Positions 4,901 to 11,397 of a stretch of DNA of 22,952 bases are shown one piece after another. Every line of letters begins with the position of its first letter. Position 1 is the stretch's first letter. Origin of the DNA: a virus. Below the pieces are notes generated by a model, which was not told the DNA's origin, searched no databases, and saw only the letters and a program-made list of their open reading frames with translations. The stretch is taken from IMG/VR virus record IMGVR_UViG_3300046746_000366, positions 1-22,952 of that record; one strand, written 5' to 3'. The position numbers were made by a program, and so were the translations under genes.

Positions 4901-5616
4901 TGAAAGACTGGACAGGATTTTGGGAGAGCGATACCCACGAATTGAAACAAATTGCTCAAGAGACGGGCGTGACTAGTGATAAGTTTCAAGACATATACGA
5001 AACGATGTACCCAAATATACATAAATGGGCATGGTACCATCAAACGCTCAAAGATTTAAGAGAGTTACGAGAGCCCAAACCCACCGCGTATGATATAGCG
5101 CATGGTTTAAAAACTACCGAGGACTTAGAGCGTTACGACGACTTACAAGCTGAAATAGACAAACTTCAAGCTGAACTGGACGACTTGTGTCCTCGTTTTG
5201 AGTTTTGTACGGGGTATAATACTATAAGTGGCAAGGAGTATATGGGCGGGGTCCGAGTGTTGAGCGTCGGGATGCCCAACTGGTTAAGAAATGTAACCAG
5301 CGTACCCCCTTGGTACATTTGTATTTTACGAGTTTTATGTTCGTTTAACCAGTATTTGCTAGAGGAAAGTGGATATGGCCCGGGCGTTGCAATCCCAGTG
5401 GAGGGGGAGGAATCGCCTAAATGGTGGAAGTTTTGGGACTATAGCGTTGAGCCGCACGAACCGTGGAGTCCCCCAAACTACGTAAACCGCCTCATAATTG
5501 CGTTTAGAACTTATTTAGAGTACCAAGGCATACAGTACCGCCCGTATCTTGACGACGCACATGCGCGTCATTTTAGATTACCCCCAAAAGAGTGCGAGTA
5601 TAAGGCAGACTTTTAA
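4900..5616 (+). CDS. Phage protein of unknown function with a coiled-coil segment
   Basis: A 238-residue protein starting MKDWTGFWESDTHELKQIA. The ATG at 4900 is chosen over an upstream in-frame ATG because it shares bases with the preceding stop (TAATG) and follows GGAGG at a 7-base spacing. Residues about 67-98 are highly charged and likely a coiled coil (ERYDDLQAEIDKLQAELDDL). The central part is hydrophobic and Trp/Cys-rich (PPWYICILRVLCSFNQYLL), and the C-terminus is tryptophan- and proline-rich (PKWWKFWDYSVEPHEPWSPP). No known catalytic motif is visible. It is the last gene of the segment bracketed by the 54-bp repeats. Confidence 0.75.
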   Translation: MKDWTGFWESDTHELKQIAQETGVTSDKFQDIYETMYPNIHKWAWYHQTLKDLRELREPKPTAYDIAHGLKTTEDLERYDDLQAEIDKLQAELDDLCPRFEFCTGYNTISGKEYMGGVRVLSVGMPNWLRNVTSVPPWYICILRVLCSFNQYLLEESGYGPGVAIPVEGEESPKWWKFWDYSVEPHEPWSPPNYVNRLIIAFRTYLEYQGIQYRPYLDDAHARHFRLPPKECEYKADF

Positions 5617-5620
5617 TTTA

Positions 5621-5674
5621 CAAGGGCGACATGGCAAAAAGTAAAAACAAGGAGAAAAAATAATGAATAAACAA
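5621..5674 (+). repeat. 54-bp direct repeat, right copy
   Basis: This copy is 50/54 identical to 4026-4079. Here the part that encodes the end of a gene in the left copy is reduced to a remnant: a ten-codon frame, MAKSKNKEKK, from ATG 5631 whose TAATG junction overlaps the next gene. It looks like the trace of a duplicated or recombined gene end. Confidence 0.95.
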
Positions 5675-5941
5675 CACATGGTTACATTTAGAACAGAAGA
5701 TGTAGTCGCACGACTATTTAAAGCGTATTGTAAAGACAAGGGCGTGACGGTCACATGGGCGTTGTCGGCGTTCATGGCTATGGCAGTGTCCCAAGTTTAT
5801 GAAGCCGACACAGAGATTGACACAATTTTAGCGAAAAAGATAGCCGGTTCGACTTGTTATCAGCAGGAATTTATGTTACTAATTAGAGACTTGATGGGCG
5901 ATATGATAACGAAAATGGAGCAAGGGGCCGGGGGCAAGTGA
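5663..5941 (+). CDS. Possible ribbon-helix-helix protein
   Basis: A 92-residue protein with a strong Shine-Dalgarno (aaggagaaaaaata). Residues 7-42 could form a ribbon-helix-helix unit: a short strand MVTFRTED, a helix VVARLFKAYCKDKG, a turn, and a second helix TWALSAFMAMAVSQVY. This is the order seen in Arc/MetJ-type DNA-binding dimers. The rest is helical (EFMLLIRDLMGDMITKME). If correct it would be a small regulator within the early operon, but no operator can be assigned to it. It ends with a GTGA overlap with the next gene. Confidence 0.5.
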   Translation: MNKQHMVTFRTEDVVARLFKAYCKDKGVTVTWALSAFMAMAVSQVYEADTEIDTILAKKIAGSTCYQQEFMLLIRDLMGDMITKMEQGAGGK

Positions 5942-6426
5942 CGCCACGTATTGAAACCGCCCAAGTGCGCCAGCCAACGTTTGTTAGGGAAGCTGGCGCG
6001 CAAACAAATAAAATGCCGATGGTTGCGATTGAGAACCGCCATTTAGATTGCGTCCATGGTCCGATTATAGTGAGTCCGTTAGATCTTTTTTCGTCGACTG
6101 AAGTCACTGGTCGTGAAGTAATTCCAACAAAAACACAAGCGACTCAAACAGATTGTGAAGATTTAAAAAAGCCAGTGGAGTCAAAACAATCCAAGGCGGT
6201 GCAAACCGAGTTTACAAGTTTTACGCGTCCGACACATTACCATTTGCCGGAAAATCATTTCGATAAGTATTTGGTCGTCGATTCTTGCGAAGACTTAGAT
6301 TCCGAACAAATAGCGCAAAAAGCTAGAGCGTTCAATAGAGACTTTTTTACGCGCTATGGGTATTTGTTCCCGATGAAATGTATACTGGAGTATTTTTGTT
6401 CAACCCGCAGACAGTCAAACTTATAG
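5938..6426 (+). CDS. Phage protein of unknown function with repeated QT motifs
   Basis: A 162-residue protein read from GTG 5938, whose start overlaps the previous stop (GTGA); no ATG is available upstream in frame. The first 95 residues look disordered and contain three similar short motifs: AGAQTNK, TQATQTDC and KAVQTEF. The last 65 residues look folded and helical (DSEQIAQKARAFNRDFFTRYGYLF). Short repeated motifs in a disordered arm often bind a partner protein; the partner here is unknown. I do not recognise the family. Confidence 0.65.
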   Translation: MTPRIETAQVRQPTFVREAGAQTNKMPMVAIENRHLDCVHGPIIVSPLDLFSSTEVTGREVIPTKTQATQTDCEDLKKPVESKQSKAVQTEFTSFTRPTHYHLPENHFDKYLVVDSCEDLDSEQIAQKARAFNRDFFTRYGYLFPMKCILEYFCSTRRQSNL

Positions 6427-6437
6427 GAGAAGTATTT

Positions 6438-6743
6438 ATGAAACCAAACAACATTAAACCGACGGGCATAGCTAAGTACACAAGTTTAAAGTATAAGTAT
6501 GAACGGGAGGCACGTACTCAGCCAAACTATGGCCAGCCTACGTTCCCCTACACGTACCGTAAAAACGCTCGGGTGAGTTTTCTTGACCAAGTCCAAGTAA
6601 TCCCCTACCGAGAGCTGGACCCGCCAACGCCTAGACGGGCCCTACGTCAAGAAATCACCCCGCCAACGCCTAGACAGGTTCCGATACCCTATAGTTTGTT
6701 GAGCGAAATCCAGTTGCTGTGGATTTTAAGCGCGACCCGCTAA
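6438..6743 (+). CDS. Small proline- and arginine-rich phage protein
   Basis: A 101-residue basic protein starting MKPNNIKPTGIAKYTSLKYK. ATG 6438 is preferred to an earlier in-frame ATG because it follows a good Shine-Dalgarno (aggagaagtattt) and lies after the previous stop. The middle is tyrosine- and proline-rich (YGQPTFPYTYRKNARV). The repeated PPTPR motif is encoded by two identical 17-bp segments at 6620-6636 and 6659-6675, 39 bp (13 codons) apart. Low-complexity composition suggests a disordered binding protein. Its stop shares bases with the next start (TAATG). Confidence 0.6.
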   Translation: MKPNNIKPTGIAKYTSLKYKYEREARTQPNYGQPTFPYTYRKNARVSFLDQVQVIPYRELDPPTPRRALRQEITPPTPRQVPIPYSLLSEIQLLWILSATR

Positions 6744-6961
6744 TGTTAAATCCACTACCGGCTTACTCAAGCGAACAGAATGCCCAATGGCTGCAGGCGC
6801 AATCAAAGTTTACTGCCGCCAACAACGCTGGGCGCGTTGCGGCTAATAACAGTATGAATTTAAATGCTCAGGACGAGCAAGAAAAGCCATATATTAAAAA
6901 GAGCAAGCCTAAAAAGCCATTACTATTTAACTACTATGAAACACTTTACAAGCGCGACTAA
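6743..6961 (+). CDS. Small phage protein of unknown function
   Basis: A 72-residue protein from ATG 6743, which shares a base with the preceding stop (TAATG); GTG 6719 is an alternative that would overlap more. It starts MLNPLPAYSSEQNAQWLQAQ, has an alanine/asparagine-rich helix (FTAANNAGRVAANNSMNLNA) and ends with a lysine-rich stretch and YYETLYKRD. No family recognised. A 50-bp gap with a Shine-Dalgarno (aggagaacagcc) separates it from the primase-helicase. Confidence 0.6.
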   Translation: MLNPLPAYSSEQNAQWLQAQSKFTAANNAGRVAANNSMNLNAQDEQEKPYIKKSKPKKPLLFNYYETLYKRD

Positions 6962-7011
6962 GTAGTTTATATTTAGATTACCTTATCAATATCAAATCAG
7001 GAGAACAGCCA

Positions 7012-9162
7012 ATGACCCGATTAAAGCCGAGTGCGGCATTACTAAAAACCGCTAAAGTTTTTTATGACAACGGACTTATAACCATGCCACTTAAGGGCAA
7101 GGTACCCACGGTAAAAAACTGGACGCAGTTAGAGCTTCCAGATGCGTTTGACGCAAACTACTACACAACAAGCTCAGCGGGCTGGGTGATTCGTGAGCCC
7201 TATATGGTTATCGATGTGGACGTGCGGCCAGAGATTAATGGAATGGTTAGCCTACAACGGTTAGCCGACGACCTTGGGTTTGATTTTATGTCTAACGCAG
7301 GCGTTACGGTGAGCACCCCGACTGGGGGCCTGCATTTGTACTACAAGATCTTCCAAAGCGGCGTTAGCTACAAGAAAAACTTGGCAGCTTACGAAGGGTT
7401 GGACTTTTTGCGGGACGGCCACCAAGTATTGATACCCCATAGCGAAACGGAGGCGGGTACGTACCAACTGGATGGCGGCGAGAACAAATTTTCAAACATT
7501 GTCGAGATACCGGAAGGCCTACATTTATTATTGATGCAAAAAGATGCGGAAGTGTGTGGGGGTACTGGTTATTTTACGGACAATAAAACAGATAAGCTGC
7601 TGTTGACAGGCTACATTAAACAGTTCGGTGTGATTGGCGAGGGCGAGCGCAACAATGCCTTGTATAAAATGGCTTGTCGAGGCTACGATTTAGGGTTGTC
7701 GCCCAAGGTGGTATTAGGTATTGTGGCAGACGCGGATTGTTTCTCGCCACCATTAGGTACTAAAGAGCTGGCCACCACGCTTGTGAGCGCATTGAGCGCA
7801 AGACAAAACGAGATCGGTTCGCATTCTGTTGAGGAAGCACTGAAAGCCCTAGGCCCTATAGATTCTGGCTGTTCTCCGGGCCAAGGGCTTAATGACGTGC
7901 TTCCCCAAGAGAAAGTGGACGCTCAGTTTGATGAAGTGTGCCCGTGGCACGACAAGCTACACAAAACCAAACACGGCACCGTGAGTGCTCAGAATTTTTG
8001 TGTCCGAAACTGCGCCATATTTTTAAAGAACATGAAAGAGTTTAAGGGCAAGTTGGGCTACAATGAGTGGAGTCGTGAGACGGTGTGGCTAGGGCCATGT
8101 AGTTGGCACGCATTTGATAAAGCGGACTGTATGCCGAACGGTATTTCAGTGACGGACGATGATTTACTATCTATTAAAACATTGTTTAATGACATGGAGT
8201 TTGACCCCTTGGTTAACCAGATATACCAAGCCGCTCGGACTGTTGGGTTTGAGAAAAGTTTTCACCCAGTCAAGAAGTGGTTTAGTGAGTTGCCGGAGTG
8301 GGACGGTGTGGAGCGGGTACGTGGGTTGTTTCCGAAATATTGCCATTCAGAAGACACTGCATTTAATCGTGAGGTCGGTGAGGTGTTGATGTGTGCGATA
8401 GTTAAACGGATTTATGAGCCGGGGTGCAAGTATGATCACATGGTGGTGTTGGTGGGCCCAGAAGAGCAAGGCAAGTCCACCGCCATTAAGGCGTTGTCGG
8501 TGTTTAACAGTTGGTTCACGGATTCGCTGGGCGATATTAACAAAACTGGCGATGCCATTCAGCAGATCAAAGGTAAGTTGATTATTGAGGACTCAGAGCT
8601 TAATGCTTTTATGAGCCGGTCGAATACGGTGGCGAGTGTTAAGGCGTTTATATCTCGCGAGGTTGACCGAGCACGACTGGCGTATGCGAAGTTGACCGAG
8701 GACGTTCCGCGCCAGTGTGTGTTTATGGGCACAACAAACGAGAACCAATTTTTGAATAGCGTTACTGGGAACCGTCGGATATGGCCGGTCGAGGTGTACG
8801 ACATTGACGTTCCAACGCTTACCGAAGATTTACCGCAGTTGTATGCGGAGGCGTTGGTCGTTTACAAAAAGCGGTACGCTGGGTTAAAAAATGGACTGGT
8901 GTTGCAATCGGCAGAAGCGATGGAGCAAGCCAAGAAAGCTCAGACTAGTCGCATTGAAGTGGACGAGCTTGAAAGAGTTATCCAAGAGTGGTTGACTAAA
9001 GGCGTGAGAGACGGGTTCCAGTTGAGTGATGTTTGGGACGGTTTAGGTCGAGACATAATACACCTAAGTGTCAAGGAACAAAAGCGTCTGGAGCGTGCGT
9101 TGTTGAAGTTGCAGTATAAACGCAGTGATAATGGATTTGTGAAGATTGGAGGTAAAAAATGA
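7012..9162 (+). CDS. Primase-polymerase / VapE-type helicase fusion
   Basis: A 716-residue replication protein with two enzymatic halves. Residues 1-165 match the archaeo-eukaryotic Prim-Pol domain: the metal-binding D68-V-D70 in MVIDVDVR, the TPTGGLHLYY motif at 102-111, and GHQVLIPHS at 136-144. Residues about 400-660 match the virulence-associated protein E / superfamily 3-like ATPase: WFSELPEWDG before it, Walker A GPEEQGKST at 482-490, the acidic Walker B-like LIIEDSEL near 521-529, and the TTNENQFLNSVTGNRR segment containing the sensor and arginine residues. It should open the origin, unwind DNA and make primers at the phage fork. Good Shine-Dalgarno; the stop overlaps the first DUF4116 gene (ATGA). 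Confidence 0.92.
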   Translation: MTRLKPSAALLKTAKVFYDNGLITMPLKGKVPTVKNWTQLELPDAFDANYYTTSSAGWVIREPYMVIDVDVRPEINGMVSLQRLADDLGFDFMSNAGVTVSTPTGGLHLYYKIFQSGVSYKKNLAAYEGLDFLRDGHQVLIPHSETEAGTYQLDGGENKFSNIVEIPEGLHLLLMQKDAEVCGGTGYFTDNKTDKLLLTGYIKQFGVIGEGERNNALYKMACRGYDLGLSPKVVLGIVADADCFSPPLGTKELATTLVSALSARQNEIGSHSVEEALKALGPIDSGCSPGQGLNDVLPQEKVDAQFDEVCPWHDKLHKTKHGTVSAQNFCVRNCAIFLKNMKEFKGKLGYNEWSRETVWLGPCSWHAFDKADCMPNGISVTDDDLLSIKTLFNDMEFDPLVNQIYQAARTVGFEKSFHPVKKWFSELPEWDGVERVRGLFPKYCHSEDTAFNREVGEVLMCAIVKRIYEPGCKYDHMVVLVGPEEQGKSTAIKALSVFNSWFTDSLGDINKTGDAIQQIKGKLIIEDSELNAFMSRSNTVASVKAFISREVDRARLAYAKLTEDVPRQCVFMGTTNENQFLNSVTGNRRIWPVEVYDIDVPTLTEDLPQLYAEALVVYKKRYAGLKNGLVLQSAEAMEQAKKAQTSRIEVDELERVIQEWLTKGVRDGFQLSDVWDGLGRDIIHLSVKEQKRLERALLKLQYKRSDNGFVKIGGKK

Positions 9163-9602
9163 TTGATAAACTAAGGGGTTCCTGCTTGAAATTTTGCACA
9201 AAAGCAAAGGTATTGGACGTAGTGAGATATGATGGGCGTGCGTTGGAGTATGCGAGTTATAAATTAAAAGGTGATCGTGAGGTCGTATTGGAAGCGGTTA
9301 AAACGGATGGGTATGCGTTGGTGTATGCGTGGTATGAATTTCGTAATGATCGGGAAGTGGTGTTGTGGGCTGTGTGGGACGACGGGCATATGTTGGCGTA
9401 TGCAAGTGAGGAATTGCGGAATGATAAAAAGGTTGTGATGGCAGCGGTGAGGCAGAAGTGGAGTGCGTTGCGGTATGCATCTGATGAGTTACAGAATGAT
9501 AAAGATGTGTTACTGGAAGCATTGAAGTGGAATTGTGATGCGTTGGAGTATGCAAGTGATGAGTTGAAAAGTGAATTAAAAAAGGAGGTAAAAAATGATT
9601 AA
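9159..9602 (+). CDS. DUF4116 repeat protein, first of three
   Basis: A 147-residue protein built of five 25-residue repeats after about 16 residues, with consensus VVLxAVRxDGxALxYASxELRNDRE. Each repeat predicts two short helices, as in DUF4116 arrays. Repeats here are the most divergent of the three neighbours (tryptophan replaces glycine in RQKWSALRYAS). It begins with an ATGA overlap with the primase-helicase stop behind ggaggtaaaaa, and ends VKND with an 8-base overlap (ATGATTAA) with the next gene. No catalytic residues are visible; helical solenoids of this type usually bind other macromolecules. Confidence 0.85.
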   Translation: MIDKLRGSCLKFCTKAKVLDVVRYDGRALEYASYKLKGDREVVLEAVKTDGYALVYAWYEFRNDREVVLWAVWDDGHMLAYASEELRNDKKVVMAAVRQKWSALRYASDELQNDKDVLLEALKWNCDALEYASDELKSELKKEVKND

Positions 9603-9966
9603 TGAAAACAGTACAAAAGAAGAAGTGTTGGAAGCAGTGAAACAGGATGGGTGGGCATTGTGTTATGCCAGTAAGGAATTGAGGGATGATAAAGAAGTCG
9701 TGATGGCAGCGGTGAGGCAGAGTGGTCTTGCGTTGCGGTATGCCAGTGATGCATTGCGATGTGATCGTGAGGTAGTGATGGTAGCGGTTAAGGAAAATGG
9801 GAAATCGCTGGCTTATTCGAGTAGGAAATTGCGTAATGATCGTGAGGTTGTACTGGCAGCGGTTGAGCAGAATTGGTATGTGGTGGATTATGCAAGTGAT
9901 GCATTAAGGTTTGAAATGGCAAAGGGTTGGTTAGAGCGTATGAAACAGGAAATAAAAAATGATTGA
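9595..9966 (+). CDS. DUF4116 repeat protein, second of three
   Basis: A 123-residue protein with four 25-residue DUF4116 repeats (for example VVMAAVRQSGLALRYASDAL). Its opening, MINENSTKEEVLEAVKQDG, is close to that of the third gene (MIDGNSTKAEVLEVVKRYG), and its end, MKQEIKND, resembles the ends of the first and third genes. These shared start and end sequences indicate tandem gene duplication. Shine-Dalgarno GGAGG precedes ATG 9595. The stop overlaps the next start by 8 bases (ATGATTGA). Function unknown. Confidence 0.85.
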   Translation: MINENSTKEEVLEAVKQDGWALCYASKELRDDKEVVMAAVRQSGLALRYASDALRCDREVVMVAVKENGKSLAYSSRKLRNDREVVLAAVEQNWYVVDYASDALRFEMAKGWLERMKQEIKND

Positions 9967-10924
9967 TGGAAATAGTACAAAGGCAGAGGTTTTAGAAGTT
10001 GTTAAACGGTATGGGCTTATGTTGGAGTGTGCGAGTGAGGCATTGCGCGGTGATAAAGACGTGGTGCTGGCGGCGGTGAGGAATGAAGGGGAGGTGTTGT
10101 GGGCTGCTAGTGGGGACTTGAGGGGGGATCGTGATGTGGTGATGGAAGCGGTGAAGCAGAATGGGCTTGCGTTGGGGTCTGCTAGTGAGGAATTGAAGTG
10201 TGATCGTGAGGTGGTGATGGCAGCAGTGAAGAATTATGGGTATTCGTTGTGTTATGCTAGTGATGACTTGAGGGGGGATCGTGATGTGGTGATGGAAGCG
10301 GTGAAGAATTTTGGGTTTGCGTTGCAGTCTGTGAGTGATGAATTTCTGGATGATCGTGAGGTGGTTATGGCAGCGGTTAAGCAGGAGGGGACGGTGTTGG
10401 TGTTTGCAAGTGAGGAATTAAGTAGTGATCGTGATGTAGTGACGGCAGCGGTTCAACAGAATGGGAGAGCGTTGGAGCATGCGAGTTCTGAGTTGAAGGG
10501 TGATCGTGAGGTGGTGCTGGCAGCAGTGAGGCAGGAGGGGTGGGCGTTACAGTATGCCAGCGAGGAATTGCGGGGTAATCGTGAAGTAGTGCTGGAAGCG
10601 GTGAGGCAGAGTGGGGAGGCATTGAAGGCTGCTGGTGAGGCATTGAAGCGTGATCGAGATGTCGTCATGGCCGCGGTGGGTAGCAGTGGGCCTGCGTTGT
10701 ATTATGCAAGTGAGGAATTGCGTGCTGATCGTGAGGTTGTTCTGGCAGCGGTGGGGAGGAGTGGCTATGCGTTGGAGTATGCAAGTGCTGAATTGCAGGG
10801 GGATCGCGAGTTCATCTTGGCAGCGGTTCAACAGAATGGGAGAGCGTTGGAATGTGTTAGTGAGGAATTGCGAATTGAAATAGTGCAATGTTGGGCAGCG
10901 AGTATGGAGGTCAAAAATGATTGA
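9959..10924 (+). CDS. DUF4116 repeat protein, third and longest
   Basis: A 321-residue protein made almost entirely of twelve 25-residue DUF4116 repeats. The invariant core per repeat is VVMAAV, a glycine or similar, AL, a hydrophobic residue, AS, and EL followed by a charged GDRE-like turn. The repeats are close at DNA level too (for example 10141-10166 and 10291-10316, around gatggaagcggtgaag), so the array has probably grown by unequal recombination at 75-bp steps. The opposite strand is free of stops in one frame across much of the array, which is a by-product of the repeat. It ends VKND and overlaps the membrane-protein gene by ATGATTGA. Binding scaffold or decoy are speculative roles. 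Confidence 0.88.
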   Translation: MIDGNSTKAEVLEVVKRYGLMLECASEALRGDKDVVLAAVRNEGEVLWAASGDLRGDRDVVMEAVKQNGLALGSASEELKCDREVVMAAVKNYGYSLCYASDDLRGDRDVVMEAVKNFGFALQSVSDEFLDDREVVMAAVKQEGTVLVFASEELSSDRDVVTAAVQQNGRALEHASSELKGDREVVLAAVRQEGWALQYASEELRGNREVVLEAVRQSGEALKAAGEALKRDRDVVMAAVGSSGPALYYASEELRADREVVLAAVGRSGYALEYASAELQGDREFILAAVQQNGRALECVSEELRIEIVQCWAASMEVKND

Positions 10925-11159
10925 TATGGTAACTTATTGGCAAGTGGTGTTATTTAGTCTAGTGTATTGGGGTTCGTTGATAGGGGCCTTGTTTTTTGTT
11001 TGTTTCGGTCCAAACCTAGATGAAAACGATAGGACTCTAGGCGGAGTATGCTACAACGTTTTAGTCCGTCTTTTACTGGCTGCGGTTGCGTTAGTGGTGT
11101 GGTATTACGTCTTCACATTTATTTTATTTTTATTCTTTGAAACATTGGGAGCGTTGTAA
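10917..11159 (+). CDS. Small inner-membrane protein with two membrane segments
   Basis: An 80-residue protein. Two hydrophobic segments can be drawn: residues about 10-30 (VVLFSLVYWGSLIGALFFVC) and about 50-76 (LLLAAVALVVWYYVFTFILF), joined by an acidic loop (PNLDENDRT). No signal peptidase site is evident. It follows the DUF4116 genes with the same overlap type (ATGATTGA), and its first residues, MID, repeat the start of those genes. Its position in the replication operon rather than the lysis cluster makes a holin role less likely; superinfection exclusion or membrane anchoring are options that the sequence does not decide. Confidence 0.7.
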   Translation: MIDMVTYWQVVLFSLVYWGSLIGALFFVCFGPNLDENDRTLGGVCYNVLVRLLLAAVALVVWYYVFTFILFLFFETLGAL

Positions 11160-11160
11160 G

Positions 11161-11397
11161 ATGAGTGACGATATAAGATCGCATAACATTGGTGCCTCGG
11201 ACTATTCCAAATATAAAATACAACCATGGGATATTTGGCTTGAGTACAACCTAAACCCATGGGACGCTGATATTGTTAAACGTGTATTACGCACCAAGAA
11301 GGGTGAGCGACGACTGGATTATGAAAAAATTATCCATGTGTGTCAGGAACGGATACGCCAACTGGACGCAAGCGAACCGGATAAAGAAAATGAGTAA
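11161..11397 (+). CDS. DUF3310-like protein
   Basis: A 78-residue protein. ATG 11161 is chosen (one base after the previous stop) over an upstream in-frame ATG that would overlap the membrane-protein gene. The sequence YKIQPWDIWLEYNLNPWDAD, followed by VKRVLRTKKGERRLDYEKIIHVCQERI, fits the DUF3310 pattern ('xIQPWDxxxxxxLNxxxAxxVKYxxRxxxKxxxxDxxKxxxYxxxxI'), a small helical family widespread in phages, sometimes labelled nucleotide kinase without proof. Its stop overlaps the helicase start by 8 bases (ATGAGTAA). Confidence 0.75.
   Translation: MSDDIRSHNIGASDYSKYKIQPWDIWLEYNLNPWDADIVKRVLRTKKGERRLDYEKIIHVCQERIRQLDASEPDKENE

Noticed and set aside
4026-5674. Attachment sites of an integrated element
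   Set aside because: No recombinase or transposase gene lies between the two 54-bp repeats; homologous recombination or duplication explains them better.
5938-6426. Dynein light-chain (LC8) binding motifs, suggested by TQT-like sequences
   Set aside because: LC8 is eukaryotic and nothing else in the window points to a eukaryotic host; only the repetition is kept as a finding.
9298-10888. Several minus-strand frames with HTPT or SPLP repeats
   Set aside because: They are mirror images of the 75-bp DUF4116 repeats; the stop-free property repeats with the unit and no starts or ribosome-binding sites support them.
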